In this document: positions 54,460 through 64,000 of the stretch, piece by piece
Layout of the letters: every line of letters begins with the position of its first letter
Numbering within the stretch: position 1 is the first letter of the stretch
NCBI GenBank assembly: GCA_018222605.1
Contig: JAAEZZ010000001.1
Span: 248,001-312,000 of the forward strand
DNA length: 64,000 bases
DNA from: Alphaproteobacteria bacterium
GTDB taxonomy: Bacteria > Pseudomonadota > Alphaproteobacteria > Caulobacterales > Hyphomonadaceae
Direction of reading: 5' to 3'
Notes under the pieces: model-generated
Seen by the model: only the letters and a program-made list of their open reading frames with translations
What the model was told of the DNA's origin: nothing
Databases searched by the model: none
Translations under genes and position numbers: made by a program

Positions 54460-55704
54460 ATGGTACGTCAGATCTTTGCCGCTATATCGGTTTTTGCGCT
54501 GTCCCTGACAGGCGCCGCTGCGGCTCAGGACGCCAGCAGCCAGGAACGTCTGGCACTTGAAGGCATCGCAGCCATCGTTAACGACAAACCGATTTCCTAT
54601 TCCGATGTGCGCGAGCGCGCGCGCCTGCTGCTGCTCAGCTTTGGTGGACAGCAACCGAGCCAGGAGCAGATCCAGCAAATCACCGGCCAGGCTCTGGAGC
54701 AACTTATCGATGAGCGTCTGCAGCTTGAAAAAGCCGCTGAGTACGAAATGGAGATTGAGCCTGAGGCTATTAATGGTGCGGTCGACGACATGGCGCGCCA
54801 GTCTGGCGCAACGGGTGAACAGCTGAAACAACAATTGCTGTCAGCGGGCGTCAATCCAGCCAGCCTTGAAGACCAGATGAAGGCCGAAATCGCGTGGAGT
54901 CGCGTGATGTCAGGCCTCTATGGCAGCCGTATCCGTATTTCCGACAACCAGGTGGATGACCAGATGGAGCGCCTGCGTAGCTCCCTGAAGAAGACCCAGT
55001 ACCGTGTTGCCGAGATCTTTCTCTACGCGCCAGACCCGGAAACGAAGGAACAAGCCCTCCAGGCGGCTGGCACGATTATCGAACAGCTGAACCAGGGCGC
55101 TGATTTCCGCATTGCAGCCCAGCGTATTTCCTCTGCACCGACTGCGGCGACCGGCGGTGACATGGGCTGGATCACGGCAGAAGACCTTGAGCCAGAATTG
55201 GCCAGCGCCATTCAGGCCTCCGCCCCGCCTGCCTTGCTACAGCCGATTACTGTGGCTGATGGCGTCTATATTCTGAATGTCATGGCCAAGCGCGAACCGG
55301 CAAAGTTGACGACCAAAGTTGACCTGAAGCGTCTGCAAATTACGGACGGCTCGGAAACTGACCTGCAAGCCGCTCTGGACATGATCGAGTCCTGTGACGA
55401 CGTGCAAAGCACCGCCAACTCGAAATCCAACCTGCGCTATGCAGACCTCAAGGATATTGATGTGGACGAGCTTGGCCCCGAAGGCAAAGCGCTGGTGCTG
55501 AATACGGAAGTTGGCCAGCCGACAGAAATCTTCTCTGCGGGTCGTGGCCTTGCCGTGATGTATGTCTGCCGCCGCGAAGATGGCGCTGAGGCCCTGCCGT
55601 CCCGCGAGGACATGAAGAACTCCCTGAAAGACCGGGAACTCAACATGATCTCCGAGCGCGAACTGCGTGACCTGCGCCGCGAAGCGACGATTATCTATCG
55701 CTAG
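54460..55704 (+). CDS. surA: SurA-like periplasmic chaperone/peptidyl-prolyl isomerase
   Basis: 414 residues. Signal peptide MVRQIFAAISVFALSLTGAAAA; SurA N-terminal helical domain to about residue 160 (GIAAIVNDKPISYSDVRERA); one parvulin domain about residues 165-275 (VAEIFLYAPDPETK, GGDMGWITAEDLEPEL); a shorter second region after it that looks degenerate. It escorts outer-membrane proteins such as LptD, its upstream neighbour. GGAGG precedes the ATG. Confidence 0.92.
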   Translation: MVRQIFAAISVFALSLTGAAAAQDASSQERLALEGIAAIVNDKPISYSDVRERARLLLLSFGGQQPSQEQIQQITGQALEQLIDERLQLEKAAEYEMEIEPEAINGAVDDMARQSGATGEQLKQQLLSAGVNPASLEDQMKAEIAWSRVMSGLYGSRIRISDNQVDDQMERLRSSLKKTQYRVAEIFLYAPDPETKEQALQAAGTIIEQLNQGADFRIAAQRISSAPTAATGGDMGWITAEDLEPELASAIQASAPPALLQPITVADGVYILNVMAKREPAKLTTKVDLKRLQITDGSETDLQAALDMIESCDDVQSTANSKSNLRYADLKDIDVDELGPEGKALVLNTEVGQPTEIFSAGRGLAVMYVCRREDGAEALPSREDMKNSLKDRELNMISERELRDLRREATIIYR

Positions 55705-55743
55705 GGTCTTGCGTCACCTCGCGTTTAGGTCAAAACCACACGC

Positions 55744-56751
55744 GTGAGCAAAGCCGTGACAAAACCTCTTGCCTTGACCATGGGCGATCCCGCCGGGGTT
55801 GGTCCACAAATTACTATGGCCGCGTGGCAGCAGCTGCAGGGATCACCGCAGCACAGTTTCTTCGTCATCGGCGCACCGGAGCTTTATGCTCCGCATATGG
55901 CGGTTGAGATAATCAATCATCCGGATCAGGCGTCAGAAGTATTTCAGACAGCCCTGCCCGTTCTGGCATTGGCCAATATGCCCATTCCCAGTCCCGGGCA
56001 GCCAGACCGGGACACGGCACCAGCCATCATTAAAGCCATTGAAACCGCCGTCTCCCTCTGTCTTGAGGGACAGGCCGATGCCGTTGTCACCAACCCGATC
56101 AACAAGGCCCTGCTCTATGGAGCCGGCTTCAAGCATCCAGGGCATACAGAGTTCATTGCCGCTCTCTGCGAGTCTACCTCGAAGACACCGACGCAACCGG
56201 TCATGCTGCTGACAGGCGGCGGCCTGCGTGTTGCTCTCGCCACCATCCACATGCCTTTGCGCGAAGCCTGCAACGCCATCACGACTCCGGCCCTCGTCGC
56301 ACTTGGAGAGATCGTGTCAGCTGCCATGCGACAGGATTTCGGACTGGCAGAACCTCGTCTCGCCTTCACAGGTTTGAACCCGCATGCGGGCGAGAACGGC
56401 ACGATCGGCCGTGAAGAGATGGAGATCATCAATCCTGCAGCAGAGCAATTGCGCACTGCCGGCATCAATATGAGCGATGCCCGCTCTGCTGATACTGTCT
56501 TCGCCGAAGCGCTGACGGGCCGGTTCGATGCGATCATCGCCATGACACATGATCAGGGCCTGATCCCTGTGAAAACACTGGACTTCTGGGGCGGCGTGAA
56601 CAGCACGCTGGGCCTGCCTATCGTGCGCACCAGCCCCGATCACGGCACAGGCTATGACGCCGCTGCCCAAGGCAATGCGCAACCTGACAGCCTGATCGCA
56701 GCCATCAAACAAGCCCGTCTGATGACGGATAATCGCAAGAGAACGGCATGA
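55744..56751 (+). CDS. pdxA: 4-hydroxythreonine-4-phosphate dehydrogenase
   Basis: 335 residues, GTG start. LALTMGDPAGVGPQI at the N-terminus, NKALLYGAGFKHPGHTEFIA with the metal-binding His, GLNPHAGENGTIGREE and THDQGLIPVKTL with further ligands. PdxA oxidises 4-phosphohydroxy-threonine in vitamin B6 synthesis. It follows surA by 39 bases; rsmA overlaps its stop by four bases. Confidence 0.96.
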   Translation: MSKAVTKPLALTMGDPAGVGPQITMAAWQQLQGSPQHSFFVIGAPELYAPHMAVEIINHPDQASEVFQTALPVLALANMPIPSPGQPDRDTAPAIIKAIETAVSLCLEGQADAVVTNPINKALLYGAGFKHPGHTEFIAALCESTSKTPTQPVMLLTGGGLRVALATIHMPLREACNAITTPALVALGEIVSAAMRQDFGLAEPRLAFTGLNPHAGENGTIGREEMEIINPAAEQLRTAGINMSDARSADTVFAEALTGRFDAIIAMTHDQGLIPVKTLDFWGGVNSTLGLPIVRTSPDHGTGYDAAAQGNAQPDSLIAAIKQARLMTDNRKRTA

Positions 56752-57590
56752 CCGCTGGACAGACACCTCCCGGCCTGACACAGGCAACCGCCAGGAAAGC
56801 GCTTGGCCAGCACTTCCTTTTCGATCCGGATATTCTTCGCCGCACAGCCCTGGCGGCTGGGCCGGTTGAAGGCCGCACCGTCATCGAAGTTGGCCCCGGC
56901 CCCGGCGGCCTCACGCGCGCCCTGCTGGACAATGGCGCGGCCAAAGTCATCGCTGTTGAGGCGGACGAGCGCTTTGCCGATGCGCTGAAGACATGGCCAG
57001 AATTTGCCGAAGGTCGCCTGCACGTGATCCTGAAGGATGCCCGCAAGGTGAAGTGGGAAGCCATGCTGGCAGGTCTGGGCGCGGATACACCCGCCATGAT
57101 TATAGCAAACCTTCCGTATAATGTTGGAACACCCTTGCTCATCAACTGGCTGAAGTCCGGCCCATGGCGCGGGGAAATGGCCCTGATGTTCCAGAAGGAA
57201 GTGGCCGAGCGTGTCTGCGCTGCGCCGGGAACAGACCATTATGGGCGCCTTGCCGTCCTGGCCCATGCCGTGACCAAACCTCACATGGCTTTCACCCTGC
57301 CACCGGGCGCTTTCCGCCCACCGCCAAAAGTGGATAGCGCCGTGGCTGTATTGCATCCCCTACCAGAAGGTGAGGCTTATCCGCACCTGGCCAAGCTGGA
57401 AGAAGTTGCTGGCGCAGCCTTTGGACAAAGACGCAAGATGCTGCGTGCGGCGTTGAAGCCACTCGCAAAGCGGCACGGCATCAAGGCGGCTGAATGGCTG
57501 AAGGATATAGGTATTGACCCGACGGCGCGGGCTGAAACCCTGACGCAGGAAGAATTCCAGCGCATGGCGTCCTCGCTGATAAAATCGTGA
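56748..57590 (+). CDS. rsmA: 16S rRNA dimethyladenosine transferase
   Basis: 280 residues (KsgA). KALGQHFLFDPDILRR, the S-adenosylmethionine loop VIEVGPGPGGLTRAL, and the catalytic motif IIANLPYNVGTPLL are all present, with a small C-terminal rRNA-binding domain (AAFGQRRKMLRAALKPL). It dimethylates two adjacent adenines near the 3' end of 16S rRNA. End of the lptD-surA-pdxA-rsmA run. Confidence 0.97.
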   Translation: MTAGQTPPGLTQATARKALGQHFLFDPDILRRTALAAGPVEGRTVIEVGPGPGGLTRALLDNGAAKVIAVEADERFADALKTWPEFAEGRLHVILKDARKVKWEAMLAGLGADTPAMIIANLPYNVGTPLLINWLKSGPWRGEMALMFQKEVAERVCAAPGTDHYGRLAVLAHAVTKPHMAFTLPPGAFRPPPKVDSAVAVLHPLPEGEAYPHLAKLEEVAGAAFGQRRKMLRAALKPLAKRHGIKAAEWLKDIGIDPTARAETLTQEEFQRMASSLIKS

Positions 57591-57619
57591 AAAAAGGCGC
57601 TCCGGTTTACCAGAGCGCC
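57591..57619 (-). terminator. Rho-independent terminator of katG (and possibly rsmA)
   Basis: GGCGCTC (57596-57602) pairs exactly with GAGCGCC (57613-57619). On the minus strand the hairpin is followed by TTTTTT, 30 bases after the katG stop. On the plus strand it begins five bases after rsmA but has no good T-run. Confidence 0.85.
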
Positions 57620-57648
57620 GTCTTCACGTTTCAGCAGTAGGTCCGGGA

Positions 57649-59871
<2,223 letters not shown>

Positions 59872-60028
59872 TTATTTTGGTTGCTAATGACCTGGTCGGG
59901 ATTGCTCGGCCAGGCTGGATACATATTCCGCGAACATTTTCGGGATTTATGGTCCGGAACTGTCCTGCGATGTTGAGACAATACCCCAATCAATTGAATA
60001 GAACTAATTGATACATCCCGATCACAAT

Positions 60029-60043
60029 ATAGTAATTATCTAT
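60029..60043. promoter_or_regulatory. Possible OxyR half-site upstream of katG
   Basis: ATAGTAATTATCTAT matches the ATAG-N7-CTAT core of an OxyR half-site, 173 bases before the katG start. A second, properly phased ATAG-N7-CTAT is not present, although another ATAG occurs at 59998-60001. The surrounding DNA is A+T-rich, which raises the chance of a random match. Confidence 0.3.
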
Positions 60044-60062
60044 AGATAAGCCTCGCGCATAG

Positions 60063-60092
60063 AAAAGCCCCCGGTGTGCTGACACCGGGGGC
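60063..60092 (-). terminator. Rho-independent terminator of hppA
   Basis: An 11-bp perfect stem, GCCCCCGGTGT with ACACCGGGGGC, and a four-base loop lie 20 bases after the hppA stop. On the minus strand TTTTC follows. Strong stem, short T-run. Confidence 0.85.
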
Positions 60093-60112
60093 TCCTTGAA
60101 TATAAAGGTCTT

Positions 60113-62266
60113 TTACAGGCCGGCGAGAACAGCCAGCAGAAGCAGAGCCACGATGTTCGTGATCTTGATCATCGGGTTCACAGCCGGACCAGCGGTATCC
60201 TTGTAAGGATCGCCCACCGTATCACCCGTCACAGCGGCCTTGTGGGCTTCAGAGCCCTTGCCGCCATGATGGCCGTCTTCGATGTACTTCTTGGCATTGT
60301 CCCATGCGCCCCCACCGGAGGTCATCGAGATGGCCACGAACAGGCCCGTCACGATCACACCCAGCAGCATTGCACCGACGGCAGCCAAAGCGGCCCCCTT
60401 GCCTGCGATCACGAAGATCACACCAAACAGCACGATCGGTGACAGCACAGGCAACAGAGAGGGCACGATCATTTCCTTGATCGCGGCCTTGGTTAGCAGG
60501 TCCACAGCGCGGCCATAGTCCGGCTTCACTTCGCCTTTCATGATGCCGGGCATCTCGCGGAACTGGCGACGCACTTCCTCAACCACAGCCTGCGCCGCAC
60601 GGCCAACTGCCATCATCGACATGCCGCCGAACAGGAAGGGCAACAGGCCGCCAAACAGAAGGCCAACCACGACATAGGGGTTCGCAATCGAGAAGTTGAC
60701 GGAGACATTATAGAAGAAGTCGCCTTCCACGGCGCGTGCCGAGAAGTATTTCAGGTCTTCCGAATAAGCCGCGAACAGAACGAGCGCGCCGAGACCGGCT
60801 GAGCCAATGGCATAGCCCTTGGTCACGGCCTTGGTCGTGTTGCCAACTGCGTCCAGCGCATCGGTTGTATCACGCACTTCTGATGGCAGCTCCGCCATCT
60901 CCGCAATCCCGCCCGCATTATCCGTCACCGGGCCGAAGGCATCCAGCGCCACGATGATACCGGCCAGCGCCAGCATGGTCGTTGTTGCGATGGCGATGCC
61001 AAACAGGCCGGCCAGATTATAGGTCAGGATGATGCCCGCAATGATCACCAGCGCTGGCAGCGCTGTGGATTCAAGCGACACTGCGAGACCCTGAATCACG
61101 TTCGTACCGTGTCCGGATTCAGACGCCTGCGCGACAGAGCGCACCGGACGATACTTGGTCTCGGTATAGTAGGCCGTGATCACGACGATCAGGCCAGTCA
61201 CAACCAGACCGGCCACACCGCAGAGAAACAGGTCGAGCCCGGTGATTTCTCCGGTCAGGCCCAGTTCAGCCGCTGCACCATCCATGACACCGAAACCTGC
61301 CGGCATGACGGTCGCAATGGCCAGCGCCAGGCCGCCAATCGACAAGACACCTGTCACGATCAGGCCCTTATACAACGCACCCATGACATCCGTCTTGCCC
61401 GCGCCAAGGTTCACAAAGAATGTGCCGACAATGGATGTCAGAATGCAGACGGCGGCAATCGCCAGCGGCAGCAGCATAATTTCGCTGATATAGCTGGAGC
61501 CCGCAAAATAGATCGCGCCGAGCACCATGGTAGCAACCAGGGTCACGGCATAGGTCTCGAACAGGTCAGCCGCCATACCGGCACAGTCACCGACATTGTC
61601 GCCCACATTGTCTGCAATCGTGGCAGCGTTACGCGGATCATCCTCAGGGATGCCCGCTTCCACCTTGCCGACCATGTCGCCGCCAACATCCGCGCCCTTG
61701 GTGAAGATACCGCCACCCAGACGCGCAAAGATCGAGATCAGGGACGCACCGAAGCCGAGCGCCACAAGAGAGTCGATGATCTGGCGCTTTTCTCCCTCAA
61801 CCGCGAGGTCGAGGCCAACCACTTTGGTCAGCAGACCATAATAGATCACGATGCCCAGCAGCGCGAGGCCGACAACAAGCATGCCTGTGATCGCACCGGA
61901 TTTGAACGCCATTTTGAGACCGGCATTCAGGCCGGACTTGGCCGCTTCCGTCGTGCGCACGTTAGCCTGTACAGACACTTTCATGCCGATGAAGCCAGCT
62001 GCGCCTGAAAGAACAGCGCCAATGATAAAGCCGACGGGCGCATGCCAGTTGCGGAATGCAATGGCCAGAAGCACCACGACGACAACGCCGACAATGGCAA
62101 TGGTTCGGTATTGGCGACCAAGATAGGCGTTTGCGCCTTCCTGAATTGCTTGGGCGATTTCGCGCATTCGCGCATCACCCGACGGGGCCTTCATGATCGA
62201 ATTGATCTGAAGCCAGCCATAGAGGACTGACAAGACGCCCGCTGCTAGAGCGAGATAATACCACAT
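60113..62266 (-). CDS. hppA: Membrane-bound proton-pumping pyrophosphatase, K+-independent type
   Basis: 717 residues with about 16 membrane helices. The pyrophosphate-binding region [20 protein letters not shown] and the [20 protein letters not shown] motif are intact, as is the late [14 protein letters not shown]-type motif ([21 protein letters not shown]). In [16 protein letters not shown] the Lys after GNTT marks the potassium-independent group. It pumps protons with pyrophosphate energy. Single gene with its own terminator. On the minus strand CCTATAATAAG upstream gives a TATAAT, but no matching -35 was found. Confidence 0.97.
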   Translation of the reverse strand: MWYYLALAAGVLSVLYGWLQINSIMKAPSGDARMREIAQAIQEGANAYLGRQYRTIAIVGVVVVVLLAIAFRNWHAPVGFIIGAVLSGAAGFIGMKVSVQANVRTTEAAKSGLNAGLKMAFKSGAITGMLVVGLALLGIVIYYGLLTKVVGLDLAVEGEKRQIIDSLVALGFGASLISIFARLGGGIFTKGADVGGDMVGKVEAGIPEDDPRNAATIADNVGDNVGDCAGMAADLFETYAVTLVATMVLGAIYFAGSSYISEIMLLPLAIAAVCILTSIVGTFFVNLGAGKTDVMGALYKGLIVTGVLSIGGLALAIATVMPAGFGVMDGAAAELGLTGEITGLDLFLCGVAGLVVTGLIVVITAYYTETKYRPVRSVAQASESGHGTNVIQGLAVSLESTALPALVIIAGIILTYNLAGLFGIAIATTTMLALAGIIVALDAFGPVTDNAGGIAEMAELPSEVRDTTDALDAVGNTTKAVTKGYAIGSAGLGALVLFAAYSEDLKYFSARAVEGDFFYNVSVNFSIANPYVVVGLLFGGLLPFLFGGMSMMAVGRAAQAVVEEVRRQFREMPGIMKGEVKPDYGRAVDLLTKAAIKEMIVPSLLPVLSPIVLFGVIFVIAGKGAALAAVGAMLLGVIVTGLFVAISMTSGGGAWDNAKKYIEDGHHGGKGSEAHKAAVTGDTVGDPYKDTAGPAVNPMIKITNIVALLLLAVLAGL

Positions 62267-62408
62267 AGGTTAGGTTTCCTCCCTTAAAAACAGACTTCAA
62301 CGCCAGGTTATACCCTGATCATGTACTGCTTATTATAGGTATCTAACCTGCCCGCCCCGTTCCTTATAGGCAATATTGCTCGCTTAGAGGGCGAGTCAGC
62401 CCAGATCC

Positions 62409-63350
62409 TCAGCACCCATGCTCAAAGCCGAGGGTTTCTGGGAGGTTAACGGACTCACCCCTCCACAACGCCCGCAAGCCGGGTTCAGCGGTCATTTCGC
62501 CGACAATCTCAATGTCCATTACAGACGCAGCGGCGTGAGAGAGGATCTCGTCCCGCTTGTTTTTTTCGGCCGAAAACAGGATTTGATAGTCATCCCCCCA
62601 TGTCGTCAGCCGCAGAATTTCGGCCAGATCACGGGAATTCCCCGCGACAGAAATATTTTCGAGATTGATCTCTATCCCGCATCCGGAGGCTTTTGCCATC
62701 TGAGCAGCGTCCCCCAGCAGTCCATCCGAGACGTCCATCGCTGCCGAGGCGTGCTGGCCGACTAGGCAGGCAATTCCAGCTGCAGGCAATTGGGGTTCCC
62801 GATACGCGGTCATCCATGGGTCTGCCGTCTCGCCCCGTTCCAGCGCATCAAAACCGAGACAGGCGGCACCAATCTGCCCCGTCAGCCAGACATCCTGGCC
62901 CGGCCGCGCACCCGCACGGCGCACAGGACTCACCCCCTGGCAAACCCCTGTCAGCGTCAGAGACAGGAACAGGCCCGCAGGCGCCTTCACCGTATCGCCG
63001 CCCAATAGCTGGATGCCATGCGCGGCCAACTCATCCCCGAAGGCCTTGGCGAAGTCCGCAAGGTCAGATTCTGGCCTCTGCTCCGGCCAGCCCAGCGTGA
63101 GCAGCGCCTCAGCAGGCAAGGCCCCCGCAGAATAAGTGTCCGAGACATTCACGCGTACCAGCTTTCGCGCGACAGATTCCAATGGATCATCCACGCGGAA
63201 GTGAACGCCCTCCACCATCGCATCCACGGTGACGACCACAGGTGCGCCACCTGCAGAGCTCAGCTCCGCGACATCATCCATCAGGCCTGCCGCTCCGGAT
63301 GACCGGGCCAGAGGGGCAAAATAGCTGGAGATCCAGTCCTTCTCGGGCAT
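62409..63350 (-). CDS. thiL: Thiamine-monophosphate kinase
   Basis: 313 residues. PurM-like ATP-binding fold: VTVDAMVEGVHFRVDD, VNVSDTYSAGALPAEALLTLG, QLLGGDTVKAP and AMDVSDGLLGD near residue 210. The GDDAA-type N-terminal motif is varied to LMDDVAEL, as in other alphaproteobacterial ThiL. It phosphorylates thiamine monophosphate to the active pyrophosphate. It lies 26 bases after accA on the same strand. The other thiamine genes here, thiS-thiG, are 60 kb away. Confidence 0.95.
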   Translation of the reverse strand: MPEKDWISSYFAPLARSSGAAGLMDDVAELSSAGGAPVVVTVDAMVEGVHFRVDDPLESVARKLVRVNVSDTYSAGALPAEALLTLGWPEQRPESDLADFAKAFGDELAAHGIQLLGGDTVKAPAGLFLSLTLTGVCQGVSPVRRAGARPGQDVWLTGQIGAACLGFDALERGETADPWMTAYREPQLPAAGIACLVGQHASAAMDVSDGLLGDAAQMAKASGCGIEINLENISVAGNSRDLAEILRLTTWGDDYQILFSAEKNKRDEILSHAAASVMDIEIVGEMTAEPGLRALWRGESVNLPETLGFEHGC

Positions 63351-63376
63351 TTGGTCAGGCCAGCGGGCCTACGGCA

Positions 63377-64000
63377 CTACAGCCCTTCGCGGCCAATGGC
63401 GTAGAAACGCTCCTTGCGTTGGGTGCGCAGCTCAGCCGGGCTCATGCCTTCCAGCTCTTTCAGGGCCGCATCCAGCGCCTTGGCCGCATTTGCCATCGCC
63501 CGTTTCGGATCGCGATGTGCGCCGCCGACAGGCTCCTTCACCACATCATCGATGACCTTCGTCTTCAGCAGGTCCGGCGCGGTGATCTTCATCGCTTCAG
63601 CAGCATCCTTGGCCTTGCCGGCATCACGATACAGGATGGACGCGCAGCCTTCCGGAGAGATCACGGAATAGATGGCATGCTCCATCATCAGCACCTTGTT
63701 GGCCGCAGCAATACCGATTGCGCCGCCAGACATGCCTTCGCCAATGATCAGCGTGACGAAGGGAACGCCCAAGGATAGGCCGCGCTGCGTGCCGCGGGCA
63801 ATGGCTTCTGCCTGGCCACGCTCTTCACCGCCCTTCCCGGGATAGGCGCCTTGCGTATCCGGGAAGCTGAGCACCGGCAGGTCGAATTTCTCGGCCAGGT
63901 CCATCAGGCGCACTGCCTTACGGTAGCCTTCGGGGTGCGCCATGCCGAAATTGTGCTTCAGGCGCTTCTCGATGGTGCGACCCTTCTCGTGGCCCATGAT
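63377..64000 (-). CDS. accA: Acetyl-CoA carboxylase carboxyltransferase subunit alpha, C-terminal part (5' end outside window)
   Basis: About 208 residues are visible of a protein normally near 320; the frame stays open to the right edge. IMGHEKGRTIEKRLKHNFG, PEGYRKAVRLMDLAEKF, FPDTQGAYPGKGGEERGQAEA and GEGMSGGAIGIAAANKVLMME are AccA hallmarks. With AccD it transfers CO2 from carboxybiotin on AccB to acetyl-CoA. The Met at 63997 is internal. The partner genes accB-accC are at 3346-5197. Confidence 0.96.
   Translation of the reverse strand: MMGHEKGRTIEKRLKHNFGMAHPEGYRKAVRLMDLAEKFDLPVLSFPDTQGAYPGKGGEERGQAEAIARGTQRGLSLGVPFVTLIIGEGMSGGAIGIAAANKVLMMEHAIYSVISPEGCASILYRDAGKAKDAAEAMKITAPDLLKTKVIDDVVKEPVGGAHRDPKRAMANAAKALDAALKELEGMSPAELRTQRKERFYAIGREGL

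Overview
The window reads as a gene-dense stretch of core chromosome from an alphaproteobacterium of the Caulobacter/Hyphomonas kind (Hyphomonadaceae is my best guess). Reasons: a divK-pleD operon with a CtrA-like box in front of it, an HdaA-type DnaA regulator, an NDUFA12-like complex I subunit, the aroQ-accB-accC-aat order, GatCAB, DUF2155 and DUF2066 proteins, and a prevailing G+C-rich codon use. This taxonomic call is inference. I see no insertion sequence, prophage, integrase, CRISPR array, tRNA or rRNA. No gap between genes exceeds about 260 bases.

Layout. 1-2833: a sugar-lactone cluster (cut SMP-30 lactonase plus a GntP permease) converging on thiS-thiG. 2896-7353: aroQ-accB-accC-aat on the plus strand, converging on an NDUFA12-mlaD-DUF2155 operon. 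7551-10716: a large NrdJ-derived protein without the reductase active-site motifs, then a secreted pentapeptide-repeat protein. 10777-19302: aspS, rnd, and a minus-strand run DUF2066-hdaA-ppk-ppx linking DnaA inactivation and polyphosphate. 19406-22561: purM-purN, a small unknown protein, ndk and a YjdM-like zinc ribbon protein. 22566-26891: holC and pepA, divergent from lptF-lptG. 26959-32894: topA, rnr, a Nudix hydrolase and rpmG. 32956-37382: an MFS carrier, the divK-pleD two-gene operon and dinB. 37466-41117: a RidA-like protein, a phosphodiesterase, a FemAB/GNAT-like protein, a HIT protein and a canonical LuxR-type receptor. 41127-46429: gatB, gatA and gatC, all on the minus strand but separated by plus-strand genes (a membrane protein, a lipoprotein, a SET-domain protein). 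46509-51948: ruvX, an AEC carrier, pyrB, an inactive dihydroorotase homologue, plsY and dprA. 52110-57590: lptD, a SurA-like chaperone, pdxA and rsmA. 57649-64000: katG, hppA, thiL and the C-terminal part of accA.

Functional themes. Cell envelope: lptF/lptG/lptD for LPS export, the SurA-like chaperone, MlaD and PlsY. Chromosome and cell-cycle control: HdaA, DivK, PleD, TopA, HolC, DinB, RuvX, DprA. Translation: AspS with GatCAB, Aat, L33, RsmA. Nucleotides: PurM, PurN, PyrB, Ndk. Phosphate energetics: Ppk, Ppx, H+-pyrophosphatase.

Most worth a second look: the NrdJ-like protein (7551-9791); the 25 kb topA...dprA block lying between lptG and lptD, which breaks two gene orders usually kept together in alphaproteobacteria; HdaA with a leucine where the Walker A lysine should be; the dihydroorotase homologue that has lost nearly all its metal ligands; a nested hairpin touching the aat start codon and an aat C-terminus that runs antisense into the next gene; and a LuxR receptor with all nine signature residues, a 12-bp palindrome upstream and no luxI nearby.
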